Shown piece by piece: positions 8,463-17,426 of a DNA stretch of 64,000 nucleotides. Both the position numbers and the translations under genes were made by a program. Under the pieces are notes generated by a model. That model did not search any database, had not been told where the DNA came from, and worked only from the letters and a program-made list of their open reading frames with translations. The first letter of the stretch is position 1, and each line of letters opens with the position of its first letter. Source of the DNA: Aliagarivorans marinus DSM 23064 (lineage in GTDB: Bacteria; Pseudomonadota; Gammaproteobacteria; Enterobacterales; Celerinatantimonadaceae). The stretch is from positions 124,001-188,000 of the forward strand of contig NZ_AUBY01000009.1 of NCBI RefSeq assembly GCF_000429485.1, given 5' to 3'.

Positions 8463-9965
8463 TTAGCTTGCTCGCTCGAGCAACGAAGCCTCTCCCAGCT
8501 TGACCTGTAGATAGGCTTCCAGTTGCGAAACCTGTTGCTTGCTCAAGTACAAACCTTGCTTGGTGCGCCGCCACAGAATGTCCTCGGCACTGACTGCCCA
8601 CTCGTTATCGATCAGGTAATCCACCTCGCTTTGGTACAAGCTGCCACCAAAGTACTGGCCTTTTGCTTGGCTAAGTAGCAACTCAGCGCGACTGCCATAG
8701 TGTTTAATCCAGCGTTCCAGTATGTCTGAAGGTTGCTGGTTATGATGTTGGGCACTCGCGCGTATGTACTCATCGCGGGTGCCCGTGATATCGCCGCCTG
8801 GCAGGGTATGGCTGGCGGTCCACTCCGGGCCCATGTCGGGAAAACTGGCTTGCAGCATTTTTAGCGCGGCTTCTGCCAGCTTGCGATAGGTGGTCAGTTT
8901 GCCGCCGAATACCGACAACAGCGGGGCGCCATCAACTTCGGGTGACAGCTCCAGAGTGTAGTCGCGAGTGACTGCGGAAGGATCGTTACTTTCATCCTGA
9001 CAAAGTGGGCGCACCCCAGAGAAGCTATGCACCACGTCGCTAGGGCTAACGGATTGCTTAAAGTGCTGGTTGACGATGTCACACAGGTAGCGCACTTCAT
9101 CGTCGCTGATCGCGACTTTAGATGGGTCGCCCTGATATTCCACGTCAGTGGTGCCAATCAGGGTGTAATCCTGCTGATAAGGAATGGCGAACACGATCCG
9201 CTTATCGGCATTTTGTAGGATATAGGCTTGGCTCTCATCGTGGATCTTCGGAACCACAATGTGGCTGCCCTTCACCAAGCGAATGGTGCGTGGTGGTACT
9301 TCGCGAATAGTCGATTCGATAAAGCTCTGCACCCAAGGGCCTGCTGCATTGACCAAGGCCTTGCTTTGGTAGTAGGTGCTCTTGCCATTGCGACGGTCTT
9401 TGACCTCTACTTGCCACACGCCGCTCTCGCGACGCGCACTGATCACTTGCTGGTAGTTGCCCACCAACGCACCTTTTTCGGCTGCTTGCTGAATATTAGC
9501 CACCACCATCCGCGCATCATCCACCCAACAGTCTGAGTATTCAAAACCACGGGTAATGTTCGGCTTGAGTGGGCTGCTTGGGCCAAAGCGCAGGCCCTGA
9601 CAGCCCTCCAGCTGGCCGCGCTTGGCAAGGTTGTCGTAGAGGAACAAGCCACTGCGAATCATCCACCACGGGCGTAGGTGAGGGCGATGGGGTAGGCGAA
9701 AGCGCATCGGCTCGACCAAGTGCGGAGCCTTGCTTAGCAGGGTTTCGCGCTCTTGCAGCGCCTCTCGCACCAAACGAAATTCGTAGTGCTCAAGGTAACG
9801 CAGCCCGCCATGGATAAGCTTGGAGCTGGCCGATGAGGTAGCGCTGGCGAAATCGTTTTGCTCGAATAGGGCAACCTTTAGTCCGCGACCGGCCGCGTCG
9901 GCGGCGATACCCGCGCCGTTGATCCCACCACCGATGATCAACAAATCAAATAACTGCTTGCTCAC
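8463..9965 (-). CDS. glpD: Aerobic glycerol-3-phosphate dehydrogenase GlpD
   Basis: 500 residues. A membrane-associated FAD enzyme that oxidises glycerol-3-phosphate to dihydroxyacetone phosphate and passes electrons to quinone. The FAD-binding motif LLIIGGGINGAGIA is at the N-terminus, followed by the family segments NDFASATSSASSKLIHGGLRYLE (split in two here) and a C-terminal DAO_C-type domain. An open frame runs 23 codons further upstream, but GTG 9965 is preceded by AAGGAG at seven bases, and the upstream part overlaps the GlpR-type operator. The GTG start is therefore preferred. It belongs with glpR and glpK nearby but is transcribed alone. Confidence 0.93.
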   Translation of the reverse strand: MSKQLFDLLIIGGGINGAGIAADAAGRGLKVALFEQNDFASATSSASSKLIHGGLRYLEHYEFRLVREALQERETLLSKAPHLVEPMRFRLPHRPHLRPWWMIRSGLFLYDNLAKRGQLEGCQGLRFGPSSPLKPNITRGFEYSDCWVDDARMVVANIQQAAEKGALVGNYQQVISARRESGVWQVEVKDRRNGKSTYYQSKALVNAAGPWVQSFIESTIREVPPRTIRLVKGSHIVVPKIHDESQAYILQNADKRIVFAIPYQQDYTLIGTTDVEYQGDPSKVAISDDEVRYLCDIVNQHFKQSVSPSDVVHSFSGVRPLCQDESNDPSAVTRDYTLELSPEVDGAPLLSVFGGKLTTYRKLAEAALKMLQASFPDMGPEWTASHTLPGGDITGTRDEYIRASAQHHNQQPSDILERWIKHYGSRAELLLSQAKGQYFGGSLYQSEVDYLIDNEWAVSAEDILWRRTKQGLYLSKQQVSQLEAYLQVKLGEASLLERAS

Positions 9966-9994
9966 GCCCTTCTCCTTGAGTGCAAATGCGCGTT

Positions 9995-10014
9995 TATGTT
10001 CGTTTGCGAAGAAT
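9995..10014 (-). promoter_or_regulatory. GlpR-type operator before glpD
   Basis: TATGTTCG-TTTG-CGAAGAAT is an imperfect palindrome with core TTCG-N4-CGAA (9999-10010). It resembles the E. coli GlpR operator (ATGTTCG...CGAACAT). It lies 30-50 bases upstream of the GTG start. The same core occurs before glpK. Confidence 0.55.
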
Positions 10015-10136
10015 ATAGATCGTATTACGCGCATGATCCATAGAAAAGTTCACATTTACGCGGTTTGAAATGAAACACTTGTTTAACTAGAGCTCAGGCT
10101 CTAGGCTGTAACAAGGCATTAACATAAGGGGTGGAG

Positions 10137-10883
10137 ATGCAGGTTCATCGCATAGTGGGGCATATTCAAAATATCTATCTGGCTCAGTACCCAGATAAAC
10201 TGCTGTTGTTAGATGGCCTATGCCGCGCCGATGTGGCGGTGGTGGAAGCCTATGTGCGTGAGCAGTTGGCGATGCGGCCACAAGATATCAAAGCGGTGGT
10301 GGTCACCCATATGCACCCCGACCACGCTGGCGGTGCGGCGCTGTTGCGGCGACGTTATGGCTGCCAAATACTCACCTGGCAGCACAGGCACGCTTGGTAT
10401 CGAGGGGCGTGGGGGCTGGGGCGTTATCTGTGCGATATGGTGCTTGCTTACTTTGTGGCGCGCCGTCAGGGCAAACGCTGGAAGAACCTGTTTTACTCGC
10501 CCTATCTTAAAGCCGATGGCCATTTGGACGATGGCCAGCCGATTCCCGGGTTCGAAGACTGGCAGGCCCTGCATACCCCCGGTCACACCGATCGGGATCT
10601 GAGCGTCTATCACCTGCAATCGCGCGCTATCTATGTGGCGGACAGCATTATTCGCGTCAAGGATAAGCTGGTTGCGCCGTTTCCGGTGCACTATCCCGCC
10701 CGCTATCGGCAAAGCCTGACACGCCTGATGCAGTTAGAGGTTAAGGAGTTTTTACTGGCGCACGGCGAGGGTGGGGCGCTCAGTCGGGCGCAACTGAGCG
10801 AGTTGATCATCAACAGCCCTGAGCGGCCGTCATCGTACTATCGATTGGCCAAGCAGATGCTGCGGCGTCAGTTTAGCGCTTAG
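10137..10883 (+). CDS. MBL-fold metallohydrolase
   Basis: 248 residues, predicted soluble enzyme of the metallo-beta-lactamase fold. The metal-binding motif THMHPDHAG appears near residue 57, a second histidine in HTPGHTD near residue 147, and an aspartate in YVADSI near residue 168. The substrate cannot be named; glyoxalase II-like and other hydrolases share these motifs. ATG 10137 is preferred over GTG 10131 because AAGGGG (10126-10131) is well placed for the former and too close for the latter. It diverges from glpD and converges on glpR with overlapping stops. A link with glycerol metabolism is suggested only by position. Confidence 0.8.
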   Translation: MQVHRIVGHIQNIYLAQYPDKLLLLDGLCRADVAVVEAYVREQLAMRPQDIKAVVVTHMHPDHAGGAALLRRRYGCQILTWQHRHAWYRGAWGLGRYLCDMVLAYFVARRQGKRWKNLFYSPYLKADGHLDDGQPIPGFEDWQALHTPGHTDRDLSVYHLQSRAIYVADSIIRVKDKLVAPFPVHYPARYRQSLTRLMQLEVKEFLLAHGEGGALSRAQLSELIINSPERPSSYYRLAKQMLRRQFSA

Positions 10884-11662
10884 CGTTCAAGTTGCGCTTC
10901 CCCGGCGCAATGCAGGCGTACCTCGTTGAGTGTTAAGCATTCGCGTAACTCGGATTGCGGGGCTTGGTCGGTGAACAGCCGGTCTACTTGGCTGATCGAG
11001 CCAATATTGACCATCGCATTGCGGCCAAACTTATGATGATCGGCGGCTAGCCACACCTCGCGCGAGCTGTCGATGATTGCCTGCGTTACCCGTACCTCGT
11101 GGTAGTCAAAATCCAGCAGTGAGCCATCGTTATCCACGCCACTAACGGTGATAATCCCATAGTCGAGGCGGAACTGTTTAATCAGATCGATGGTGGCTTC
11201 GCCGACGATCCCGCCATCTTTATTGCGCACCTCGCCACCGGCCACAATCACCTGACAGTCCGCTTTGCCCATCATTAACGCAGCAACATGCAAGTTGTTG
11301 GTGACCACGCGCAGGTCGTTGTGTTCCAGCAATGCCTGGGCGATTGCCTCGCTGGTGGTGCCGATATCGAGGAATAGCGAGGCACCATCGGGGATCTGCT
11401 CGGCGATCAGGCTGGCGATTTGCTGTTTGGCATCGGCCGCGAAGTTTTTGCGGGCTTGATAGCTGTCGTTGGTCACGCTGCTGCTGCGCAAGGATGCCCC
11501 GCCGTGGTGGCGCAGGATCTGCTGCTGGTCGGCCAGCTGATTGAGATCGCGGCGGATGGTTTGCGGGCTGACCTGGAGCTGGGCGACCAAATCTTCGGTG
11601 CTGCGAAAGCCATGCTGGCGAAGTTGCTCAATAATCTGCTGGTGGCGTAGCGCTTGTTTCAA
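10880..11662 (-). CDS. glpR: Glycerol-3-phosphate regulon repressor GlpR (DeoR family)
   Basis: 260 residues. The N-terminal DeoR-type helix-turn-helix (residues about 5-55: STEDLVAQLQVSPQTIRRDLN) is followed by HHGGASL and a ribose-isomerase-like ligand domain with DIGTTSEAIA and FDYHEVRVTQAII. It aligns from the first residue with E. coli GlpR (MKQ..RH..II). The start must be TTG at 11662; the nearby ATG runs into a stop at once. GlpR represses glycerol genes and is released by glycerol-3-phosphate. It diverges from glpK, and operator-like cores precede glpK and glpD. Confidence 0.9.
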   Translation of the reverse strand: MKQALRHQQIIEQLRQHGFRSTEDLVAQLQVSPQTIRRDLNQLADQQQILRHHGGASLRSSSVTNDSYQARKNFAADAKQQIASLIAEQIPDGASLFLDIGTTSEAIAQALLEHNDLRVVTNNLHVAALMMGKADCQVIVAGGEVRNKDGGIVGEATIDLIKQFRLDYGIITVSGVDNDGSLLDFDYHEVRVTQAIIDSSREVWLAADHHKFGRNAMVNIGSISQVDRLFTDQAPQSELRECLTLNEVRLHCAGEAQLER

Positions 11663-11734
11663 AGTGGCATCCTGTCTCTGCGGCGAATAGGCCTTGTTGG
11701 TGTGACTACTTTAATAATCTTGAGCCAGTAAAGT

Positions 11735-11748
11735 TTGATCATGATCAA
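11735..11748. promoter_or_regulatory. FNR-type palindrome between glpR and glpK
   Basis: TTGAT-CATG-ATCAA is a perfect match to the FNR consensus TTGAT-N4-ATCAA. Relative to the CATAAT at 11789-11794 its centre is near -59.5 of a predicted glpK start, close to a class I activator position. It could instead act on glpR. Confidence 0.55.
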
Positions 11749-11752
11749 CTAT

Positions 11753-11764
11753 TTCGAAAGCGAA
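11753..11764. promoter_or_regulatory. GlpR-type operator core before glpK
   Basis: TTCG-AAAG-CGAA repeats the core arrangement seen before glpD. It lies five bases from the FNR-type site. The outer bases fit the GlpR consensus less well than at glpD. A second related stretch, GAGCGAAATCGAGC, follows at 11776-11789. Confidence 0.45.
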
Positions 11765-11823
11765 CTGCGTGCTTTGAGCGAAATCGAGCATAATGCGCTC
11801 AAGACGTTATGCAAGGAACATCA

Positions 11824-13323
11824 ATGAGTCACGAACAGTATGTAGTCGCGCTCGATCAAGGCACAACTAGCTCGCGTGCCATCATATTCAACCATCAAGC
11901 CGAAATTGTTGCCAGTTCTCAGCAAGAATTTCCCCAGTACTATCCCAAACCGGGCTGGGTGGAACACGACGCGATGGAGATCTGGGCCAGTCAAAGCGCA
12001 TCCTTGACTGCTGTGTTGGCAAAGAGCGGTATTCGTAGCGATCAGATTGCCGCGATTGGTATTACCAACCAACGCGAAACCACCATTGTGTGGGACAAGA
12101 ACACCGGTATGCCGGTATGCAACGCTATCGTCTGGCAGTGTCGACGTACCACCGAGATCTGTGAGCAATTGCGCGAGCAAGGCTGGGAAGACTATATCCG
12201 CGACAGCACCGGCCTGGTGCTGGATGCCTACTTCTCGGGCTCGAAACTAAAATGGATCCTGGAAAACGTACCGGGAGCGCGGGAGAAAGCCGATGCCGGG
12301 GAGCTGCTGTTCGGCACGGTTGATAGCTGGCTGGTTTGGAAGCTCACTAATGGGCGGGTGCATGTCACCGATATGAGCAATGCCTCGCGTACCATGCTGT
12401 TTAACATCAATACCCTGGAGTGGGATGACAAGCTACTGGACTTGTTTGGCGTGCCGCGCAGCATGCTGCCGGAGGTGCGTGAGTGTAGCGAAGTCTATGG
12501 CCAAACCAACATCGGCGGTAAAGGCGGTACTCGGATCCCAATTGCCGGGATCGCCGGTGACCAGCAAGCGGCGCTATTCGGTCAGCAGTGTTTCAATCAA
12601 GGCATGGCCAAGAATACCTACGGTACCGGCTGCTTTTTGTTGATGAACACTGGTGACAAGCCAGTACGCTCGCAACACGGCCTGCTCACTACCATTGCCT
12701 TCGGCCTGAATGGCAAGGTGAACTACGCCTTGGAGGGCGCGGTGTTTATGGGCGGCGCGACCATTCAATGGCTGCGCGATGAGCTGGGGCTGATCCGCGA
12801 TGCCAGTGATACCCAATATTTTGCTGAGAAGGTCAGCGACACCAATGGGGTGTATCTGGTGCCGGCCTTTGTCGGCTTAGGCGCGCCATATTGGGATCCC
12901 TATGCGCGTGGCACCATGGTCGGTCTAACCCGTGGTGCTAACCGTAATCACATTATTCGCGCTGCACTGGAGTCGATCGCCTATCAAAGCCGTGACCTAC
13001 TGGACGCGATGCAGGCCGATGCCGGTATTCCGCTTAAAACGTTGCGAGTGGATGGTGGCGCAGTCGCCAATGACTTCCTGTTGCAGTTCCAAGCGGACAT
13101 CACCGGCGATGAGGTGGTGCGACCAAGCCTGATTGAGTCCACCGCTCAGGGCGCTGCTTTCCTAGCAGGTCTGGCGGTGGGTTATTGGAAAGATACCGCC
13201 GAGCTGGCCGACAAGGCGGCCATCGATCGCAGTTATCTGCCAAAGATCGAAGAGTCGCAACGCGAACAGCTGTATAAGGGCTGGAAACGCGCCGTTGAGC
13301 GCAGTCTTGCCTGGGAAGAGTAG
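11824..13323 (+). CDS. glpK: Glycerol kinase GlpK
   Basis: 499 residues, close to the family length (E. coli about 502). It phosphorylates glycerol to glycerol-3-phosphate in the cytosol. The FGGY-kinase motifs are intact: [11 protein letters not shown] at the N-terminus, [22 protein letters not shown], and the C-terminal [21 protein letters not shown] 11824 is preferred over an in-frame ATG five codons earlier because AAGGA (11813-11817) is seven bases upstream of it. No glpF-type facilitator adjoins it, unlike in E. coli. Regulation by GlpR and FNR is suggested by the upstream sites. Confidence 0.95.
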   Translation: MSHEQYVVALDQGTTSSRAIIFNHQAEIVASSQQEFPQYYPKPGWVEHDAMEIWASQSASLTAVLAKSGIRSDQIAAIGITNQRETTIVWDKNTGMPVCNAIVWQCRRTTEICEQLREQGWEDYIRDSTGLVLDAYFSGSKLKWILENVPGAREKADAGELLFGTVDSWLVWKLTNGRVHVTDMSNASRTMLFNINTLEWDDKLLDLFGVPRSMLPEVRECSEVYGQTNIGGKGGTRIPIAGIAGDQQAALFGQQCFNQGMAKNTYGTGCFLLMNTGDKPVRSQHGLLTTIAFGLNGKVNYALEGAVFMGGATIQWLRDELGLIRDASDTQYFAEKVSDTNGVYLVPAFVGLGAPYWDPYARGTMVGLTRGANRNHIIRAALESIAYQSRDLLDAMQADAGIPLKTLRVDGGAVANDFLLQFQADITGDEVVRPSLIESTAQGAAFLAGLAVGYWKDTAELADKAAIDRSYLPKIEESQREQLYKGWKRAVERSLAWEE

Positions 13324-13374
13324 CGCAGCCTCGCGTGGTTACTCGCATGGGAAGAGCATGCAAGGTATGCTTAA

Positions 13375-13399
13375 AAGCCGGACTGAGTCCGGCTTTTTT
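13375..13399 (+). terminator. Rho-independent terminator after glpK
   Basis: AAGCCGGAC / GTCCGGCTT, nine pairs around a TGA loop, followed by four more T. It lies about 50 bases after the glpK stop. Confidence 0.9.
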
Positions 13400-13439
13400 G
13401 CGAGCCGGCTTTGTTGAGACAGTTAGAAAGGAATAGGCG

Positions 13440-13790
13440 ATGTTGGGTGATGTAGTGCTGTTAATGGTGTTGGTGTTTGTCGGGCTGTGGTTTTGGCAGC
13501 TGCGGCAGATGGCCGAGGCGAGTGAGCGCCACGCCAAGCGTGCCTGCAACAGCCAAAACCTGCAGCTACTCGCGGTTGCACTGCAGCGTGCTCGCCCCGC
13601 CTTTGGTGGCAACAGCGGCTTGAGCTGGCGCGGTAACTACCTGTTTGAGTTCAGCACCGATGGGGTTAACCGGCTGCAAGCCACTATGACCCTGCACGGT
13701 CAAACCTTGCTTGGGATTGATTGGCCGGTCTTCCCAGAACCGGAGTGGCAGCATGCGCCGGAGAGTAAGCGACGCAGCTGTTGTGGCTAG
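13440..13790 (+). CDS. DUF3301 domain protein
   Basis: 116 residues. One N-terminal membrane helix (about residues 4-18, VVLLMVLVFVGLWFW) and a short cytosolic or periplasmic part with WRGNYLFEFSTDG, as in the DUF3301 family of marine gammaproteobacteria. It ends in a Cys pair (RRSCCG). AAGGA stands eight bases before the ATG. No function is established for this family. Confidence 0.8.
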   Translation: MLGDVVLLMVLVFVGLWFWQLRQMAEASERHAKRACNSQNLQLLAVALQRARPAFGGNSGLSWRGNYLFEFSTDGVNRLQATMTLHGQTLLGIDWPVFPEPEWQHAPESKRRSCCG

Positions 13791-13810
13791 GGCTTTTGCC
13801 AGTGTTCGTA

Positions 13811-15067
13811 TTAATGCTGCAGGCTAAGTCGACGTGCGCCTAGCTTTTGCGCCAGTAGCACCAGCACACTAAGGCTAAGGGCATAGCTAGCATCCATCCC
13901 CAGCGCCAGCAGCACCAGTGCACATAGCGCGGTGCTGATCGCCGCAACTACCCGCCACAGGCCGTTTAGTAGCACTACGCCCGCCGCCATACTTATTAGA
14001 TACACCACCACAAAGTTGCCGTTGGCATAGCGGATCAGCTGCTCAATCGGTAGTGACCACCATTGAGTGACAGTAACACTGAGCATCGATGCGCCTACCA
14101 CGACCAACAAGGCCCGGCCGGGCACTTTGTTGCTGGTAAGCTTGGCCAATGGATGACTGTGGCTATGCTCATCGCTGAGGCTCCAAATCAAGCGGGCAAA
14201 GCCTTGCACGTAGATGTTGATACTGGCAAAGCAAGCCAGATAGCCAATTACGGCGGCTACCCAAAGGCCCTTGTCGCCGAGCAGCGCTGCAAAGATGGTC
14301 GGCAGAGATTGGCTGTTGGCCAACTCATCGCCATAGCTGTGATGGTGCAGCACCAAGACTGACGCCGCGTAGTACACGCCTCCTGCCAACAACACGCCGC
14401 AAATCAGGGCGATGGGGAAGTCGCGTTCTGGGCGTTTGAACTCTTCACCTAGGTGAGTGAAGGCCTCAATCCCGACAAAGCACCAAAACATCACACCCAG
14501 CGCCGAGGCCACTTGGCCGTCGAGAATCGCGCTATTGGCCGGTGGCGACCACAGGGCCAGGCTGGGCGGTTCAAGGCCGATAAGCAGCACCACGGCGGAG
14601 ACAATCGCAATCGCGATCACCGCTTGGATCTGGCCAACTTTTTTGGCGCCGGATAGGCCCAACAGCAGCATCAGTGCTAGTGAACCTAATTGAATTAGTA
14701 GAACCTGCCAGGATTGCAGCTCGAACAGCGACTGCCAGAAGCCACTGGCGATACCCAGCGCCGCAGGCAGGCCAACCGGTAGTACTGTGAGAAACAAGAT
14801 CGCGGTTAAGCGTTCCGCCTTCTTACCAAAGGCCTTCGCCGCCAAGTGTGCAGGCCCGCCCGCATGGGGGTAGCGCTTGCCCAGCGCAGCAAAGCTAAAC
14901 GCGATAGGTAGCACACACAGCACCAACAATAGCCATGAGGTAAGTGAGTATTCACCAGCGATGCTGGCGACGATGGCCGGAATAATGAACACCCCGGTCC
15001 CCAACAGGGAGGTGGTGAGCAAGGCAATCCCTTGTGGGATGCCGAGTTGGCGGTTGAGTCGGTCCAT
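13811..15067 (-). CDS. yjeH: YjeH-like amino acid exporter (APC family)
   Basis: 418 residues, the same length as E. coli YjeH, an inner-membrane exporter reported for methionine and branched-chain amino acids. About a dozen hydrophobic segments are visible. The first has the APC signature GIALLTTSLLGTGVFIIPA. GGPAHLAAKAFG and FWCFVGIEAFTHLGEEFKRP are also typical. AAGGACGAT precedes the ATG. It diverges from an Lrp/AsnC-type regulator, which likely controls it given the palindrome between them. Confidence 0.82.
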   Translation of the reverse strand: MDRLNRQLGIPQGIALLTTSLLGTGVFIIPAIVASIAGEYSLTSWLLLVLCVLPIAFSFAALGKRYPHAGGPAHLAAKAFGKKAERLTAILFLTVLPVGLPAALGIASGFWQSLFELQSWQVLLIQLGSLALMLLLGLSGAKKVGQIQAVIAIAIVSAVVLLIGLEPPSLALWSPPANSAILDGQVASALGVMFWCFVGIEAFTHLGEEFKRPERDFPIALICGVLLAGGVYYAASVLVLHHHSYGDELANSQSLPTIFAALLGDKGLWVAAVIGYLACFASINIYVQGFARLIWSLSDEHSHSHPLAKLTSNKVPGRALLVVVGASMLSVTVTQWWSLPIEQLIRYANGNFVVVYLISMAAGVVLLNGLWRVVAAISTALCALVLLALGMDASYALSLSVLVLLAQKLGARRLSLQH

Positions 15068-15162
15068 GCTGATCGTCCTTAATAACAGCTAAAGGCGGGA
15101 GTTAGGTCCACAGTCTACTGCTAATGCTGGGGACTAAGCACGAGTGAGAGTGGCGGATTTCC

Positions 15163-15177
15163 CCGTGAAATTCACGG
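15163..15177. promoter_or_regulatory. 15-bp palindrome between yjeH and Lrp-type gene
   Basis: CCGTGAA-A-TTCACGG is a perfect palindrome around a central A. Lrp/AsnC-family proteins commonly bind 15-bp palindromes with an A/T-rich centre. Its location, 95 bases from yjeH and 133 from the regulator, fits a shared operator. Confidence 0.5.
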
Positions 15178-15309
15178 AAGCCAGCGACGAATTGACGGCG
15201 GGTTGGCTTTGGCTGCGCGCCCATTGAGATTTTGCAGCGAGTGTAGCGATTTTGCCTAATCGCAAATAACCAGTACACTCGTGCATAGAGTGTGAAGGAA
15301 GGACTTGAG

Positions 15310-15732
15310 ATGGACAAATTTGATCGGCAAATCATTAGCTTACTGGTTGAAGACGCGCGCCAGTCGGTGAGCGAGCTTGCCCGTCAGATCAATCTATCGC
15401 GCTCGGCCACTGCCGATCGACTTAAGCACTTGGAAGAGCAAGGCATTATCCAAGGCTACCATGCGCGCCTTGGCAGTACTGCAGCCACCTTATGTGCCTA
15501 TCTGGAGCTGCACTACCGCGAGCATAACTGCGATGCTTACGCCGAGCAGATCCGCGCCATTCCCGAGGTCAAACGCTGCTGCGCAATTAGCGGGCAGGTG
15601 GATATGATCCTCTATGTAGAAGTTGAGAGCATGGCCCGGCTCGATGAAATCCGGGTCATTCTCGAGCAGATGGAAAAGATGGTGATGGTACGCACCCACA
15701 TGGTGTTGCGTGATATCTGGCGCCGCGACTAA
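15310..15732 (+). CDS. Lrp/AsnC-family transcription regulator
   Basis: 140 residues. An N-terminal winged helix (DKFDRQIISLLVEDARQ, then SVSELARQINLSRSATADRLKHLEEQG, split here) and a C-terminal RAM ligand-binding domain (IPEVKRCCAISGQVDMIL). ATG 15310 follows AAGGAAGGA; an upstream in-frame start at 15292 lacks this. Family members sense amino acids and act as dimers to octamers. It is divergent from the YjeH-like exporter, a common pairing of regulator and amino acid exporter. Confidence 0.88.
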   Translation: MDKFDRQIISLLVEDARQSVSELARQINLSRSATADRLKHLEEQGIIQGYHARLGSTAATLCAYLELHYREHNCDAYAEQIRAIPEVKRCCAISGQVDMILYVEVESMARLDEIRVILEQMEKMVMVRTHMVLRDIWRRD

Positions 15733-15774
15733 GGCGAGCCTTGGCCCGCCCTCGCGTTCATCAAAGCTTTTAAC

Positions 15775-17163
15775 TTAGTTGGCTTCCGCCTGAGCCATCG
15801 CCGCGCGTTCTTGCTTGGCTGGCGATGGTGCTGGCGTAAACAGTAGCGTCATCACCACGGCGGTGATCCCACTGGTGGTTACTGGCGAGCTGAAGATACT
15901 TTGCACAATGGAGGGCGCCTGTTTGAGCACTTCCGGTACCATCATGACCCCCAAGCCCGTACCAAACGACACCGCCATAATCATCAGTTTGTGCCTGTCC
16001 AAACGTTCCTGAGCAATAATCTTGATCCCCGCCGCCGCGACGGTACCGAACATGACCAGTGTAGCGCCGCCAATCACTGGCTTGGGAATGGTCGATAGCA
16101 GCGCACCAACGATGGGAAACAGCCCCAGCAACACCAGAATCAGCGCAATGTAGTAGCCGATATAGCGACTGGCGATGCCGGTTATCTGAATCACGCTGTT
16201 GTTCTGACTAAAGGTGGTGTTGGGAAAGGTGGTAAACACCGCAGCCAGCATCGAGTTGATGCCATCACCCAAGATGCCGCGCTTAACCCGCTGCAGATAG
16301 CTCTCCCCTTCAACGGGCTGTTTGGTGACCATGCAGTTCGCAGTAATGTCGCCAGCAGTCTCGATGGCGGTGATGGCGTAAATCAGTGCCACCGGTACAA
16401 ATAGCCCCCAATCGAAATCAAAGCCGAAGCGAAAGGGAATAGGCACGCTGATCAGCGGCTGGTTCAGCTTGCCTTCAAGGCTGACCATGCCCATGGCGCT
16501 GGCCAGTAGGTAGCCGGTCAGGATGCCAATTAAAATGGACGAGATGCGTAGCATCGGGTGCTTGGAGCGGTTAAAGGCGATAACGGTGATTAACACGGTG
16601 CCGCCGACCAGCAGGTTTTGCCAATGGCCCAAGGTAGGCGAGTTGAAGCCGCCCGCGAGGTCGGTCATGCCGACCTTGATCAGCGACACGCCGATGGTGG
16701 TCACGACCACACCGGTTACCAGCGGGGTGATCACCCGGCGTAGCTTGCCAATAAACTGGGAGATGACGATCTCTACCAACGCGCCAACCAGACACAGGCC
16801 AAACAGCATCGCCATCATCTGCTCAGGAGTGCCGCCGTTACCTTTCACCAGCAAGCCCGCGGCCAAGATGGTACTTAAGAACGCAAAGCTGGTGCCCTGC
16901 ACGCAGATCATGCCAGCGCCAACTGGGCCAAACCTGCGCGCCTGAATAAAGGTGCCAACGCCAGAGACCATTAGCGCCATGCTGATCAGGTAAGGTAGGT
17001 AGTCGCCCAGACCTAGCACACCGCCGATTATCAAGGTCGGCGTGATAATGCCAACGAAGCTGGCGAGTACATGCTGTAGACCCGCATAAAGGGCAACTGC
17101 CGGTTGGGGACGATCCTCTAGCTGGTACACCAGCTCTGTGTCGCCGTGTGGGTGCTCGCTCAA
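15775..17163 (-). CDS. xanP: Xanthine permease XanP-like (NCS2 family)
   Basis: 462 residues, proton-coupled purine-base importer in the inner membrane; E. coli XanP has 463. It carries the NCS2 signature QNNSVIQITG and the conserved FTTFPNTTF and ETAGDITA segments. It opens with ELVYQLEDRP, as XanP opens with ELIYRLEDRP. The start is set by a strong AAGGAGG five bases before TTG 17163. A longer frame to another TTG at 17202 has no ribosome site. Xanthine is the best guess; urate or other purines are possible. Confidence 0.85.
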   Translation of the reverse strand: MSEHPHGDTELVYQLEDRPQPAVALYAGLQHVLASFVGIITPTLIIGGVLGLGDYLPYLISMALMVSGVGTFIQARRFGPVGAGMICVQGTSFAFLSTILAAGLLVKGNGGTPEQMMAMLFGLCLVGALVEIVISQFIGKLRRVITPLVTGVVVTTIGVSLIKVGMTDLAGGFNSPTLGHWQNLLVGGTVLITVIAFNRSKHPMLRISSILIGILTGYLLASAMGMVSLEGKLNQPLISVPIPFRFGFDFDWGLFVPVALIYAITAIETAGDITANCMVTKQPVEGESYLQRVKRGILGDGINSMLAAVFTTFPNTTFSQNNSVIQITGIASRYIGYYIALILVLLGLFPIVGALLSTIPKPVIGGATLVMFGTVAAAGIKIIAQERLDRHKLMIMAVSFGTGLGVMMVPEVLKQAPSIVQSIFSSPVTTSGITAVVMTLLFTPAPSPAKQERAAMAQAEAN

Positions 17164-17249
17164 TGTAACCTCCTTGTTTAGACTGCTGGCCTCGCTCGGC
17201 AAGGCGGCAGGGAAGGTATCCCCGCCTCAATCTAGTAGGGGTAAGCAAA

Positions 17250-17271
17250 AACCTGACCAATTGTTCAGGTT
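17250..17271 (-). repeat. Inverted repeat in the xanP leader region
   Basis: AACCTGA-N8-TCAGGTT, seven-base arms. Read on the minus strand it is followed by TTT, so it could be a weak attenuator or an operator about 90 bases before the xanP start. It does not fit the PurR consensus or a purine riboswitch. Confidence 0.35.
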
Positions 17272-17426
17272 CTGTCTGTGAAATACTCGAAAACGCCTTG
17301 TGGTGCGGGCGTGAGCACAATGTAGCGATGCTGTTACGGGGTGGGCTGGCTAGCGCAGGGCAGCGGCCTGCGCAGTAACTGTGCGGCTACGCACGGTTAT
17401 TGAGCGTGAAGTTATCAACCGGCAAC

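Noticed and set aside
9966-10034. N-terminal extension of GlpD by 23 codons
   Set aside because: The strong AAGGAG before GTG 9965 and the overlap of the extension with the GlpR-type operator favour the shorter protein.
17203-17426. Purine riboswitch before xanP
   Set aside because: No three-way junction or conserved loop sequences; only a single short stem.
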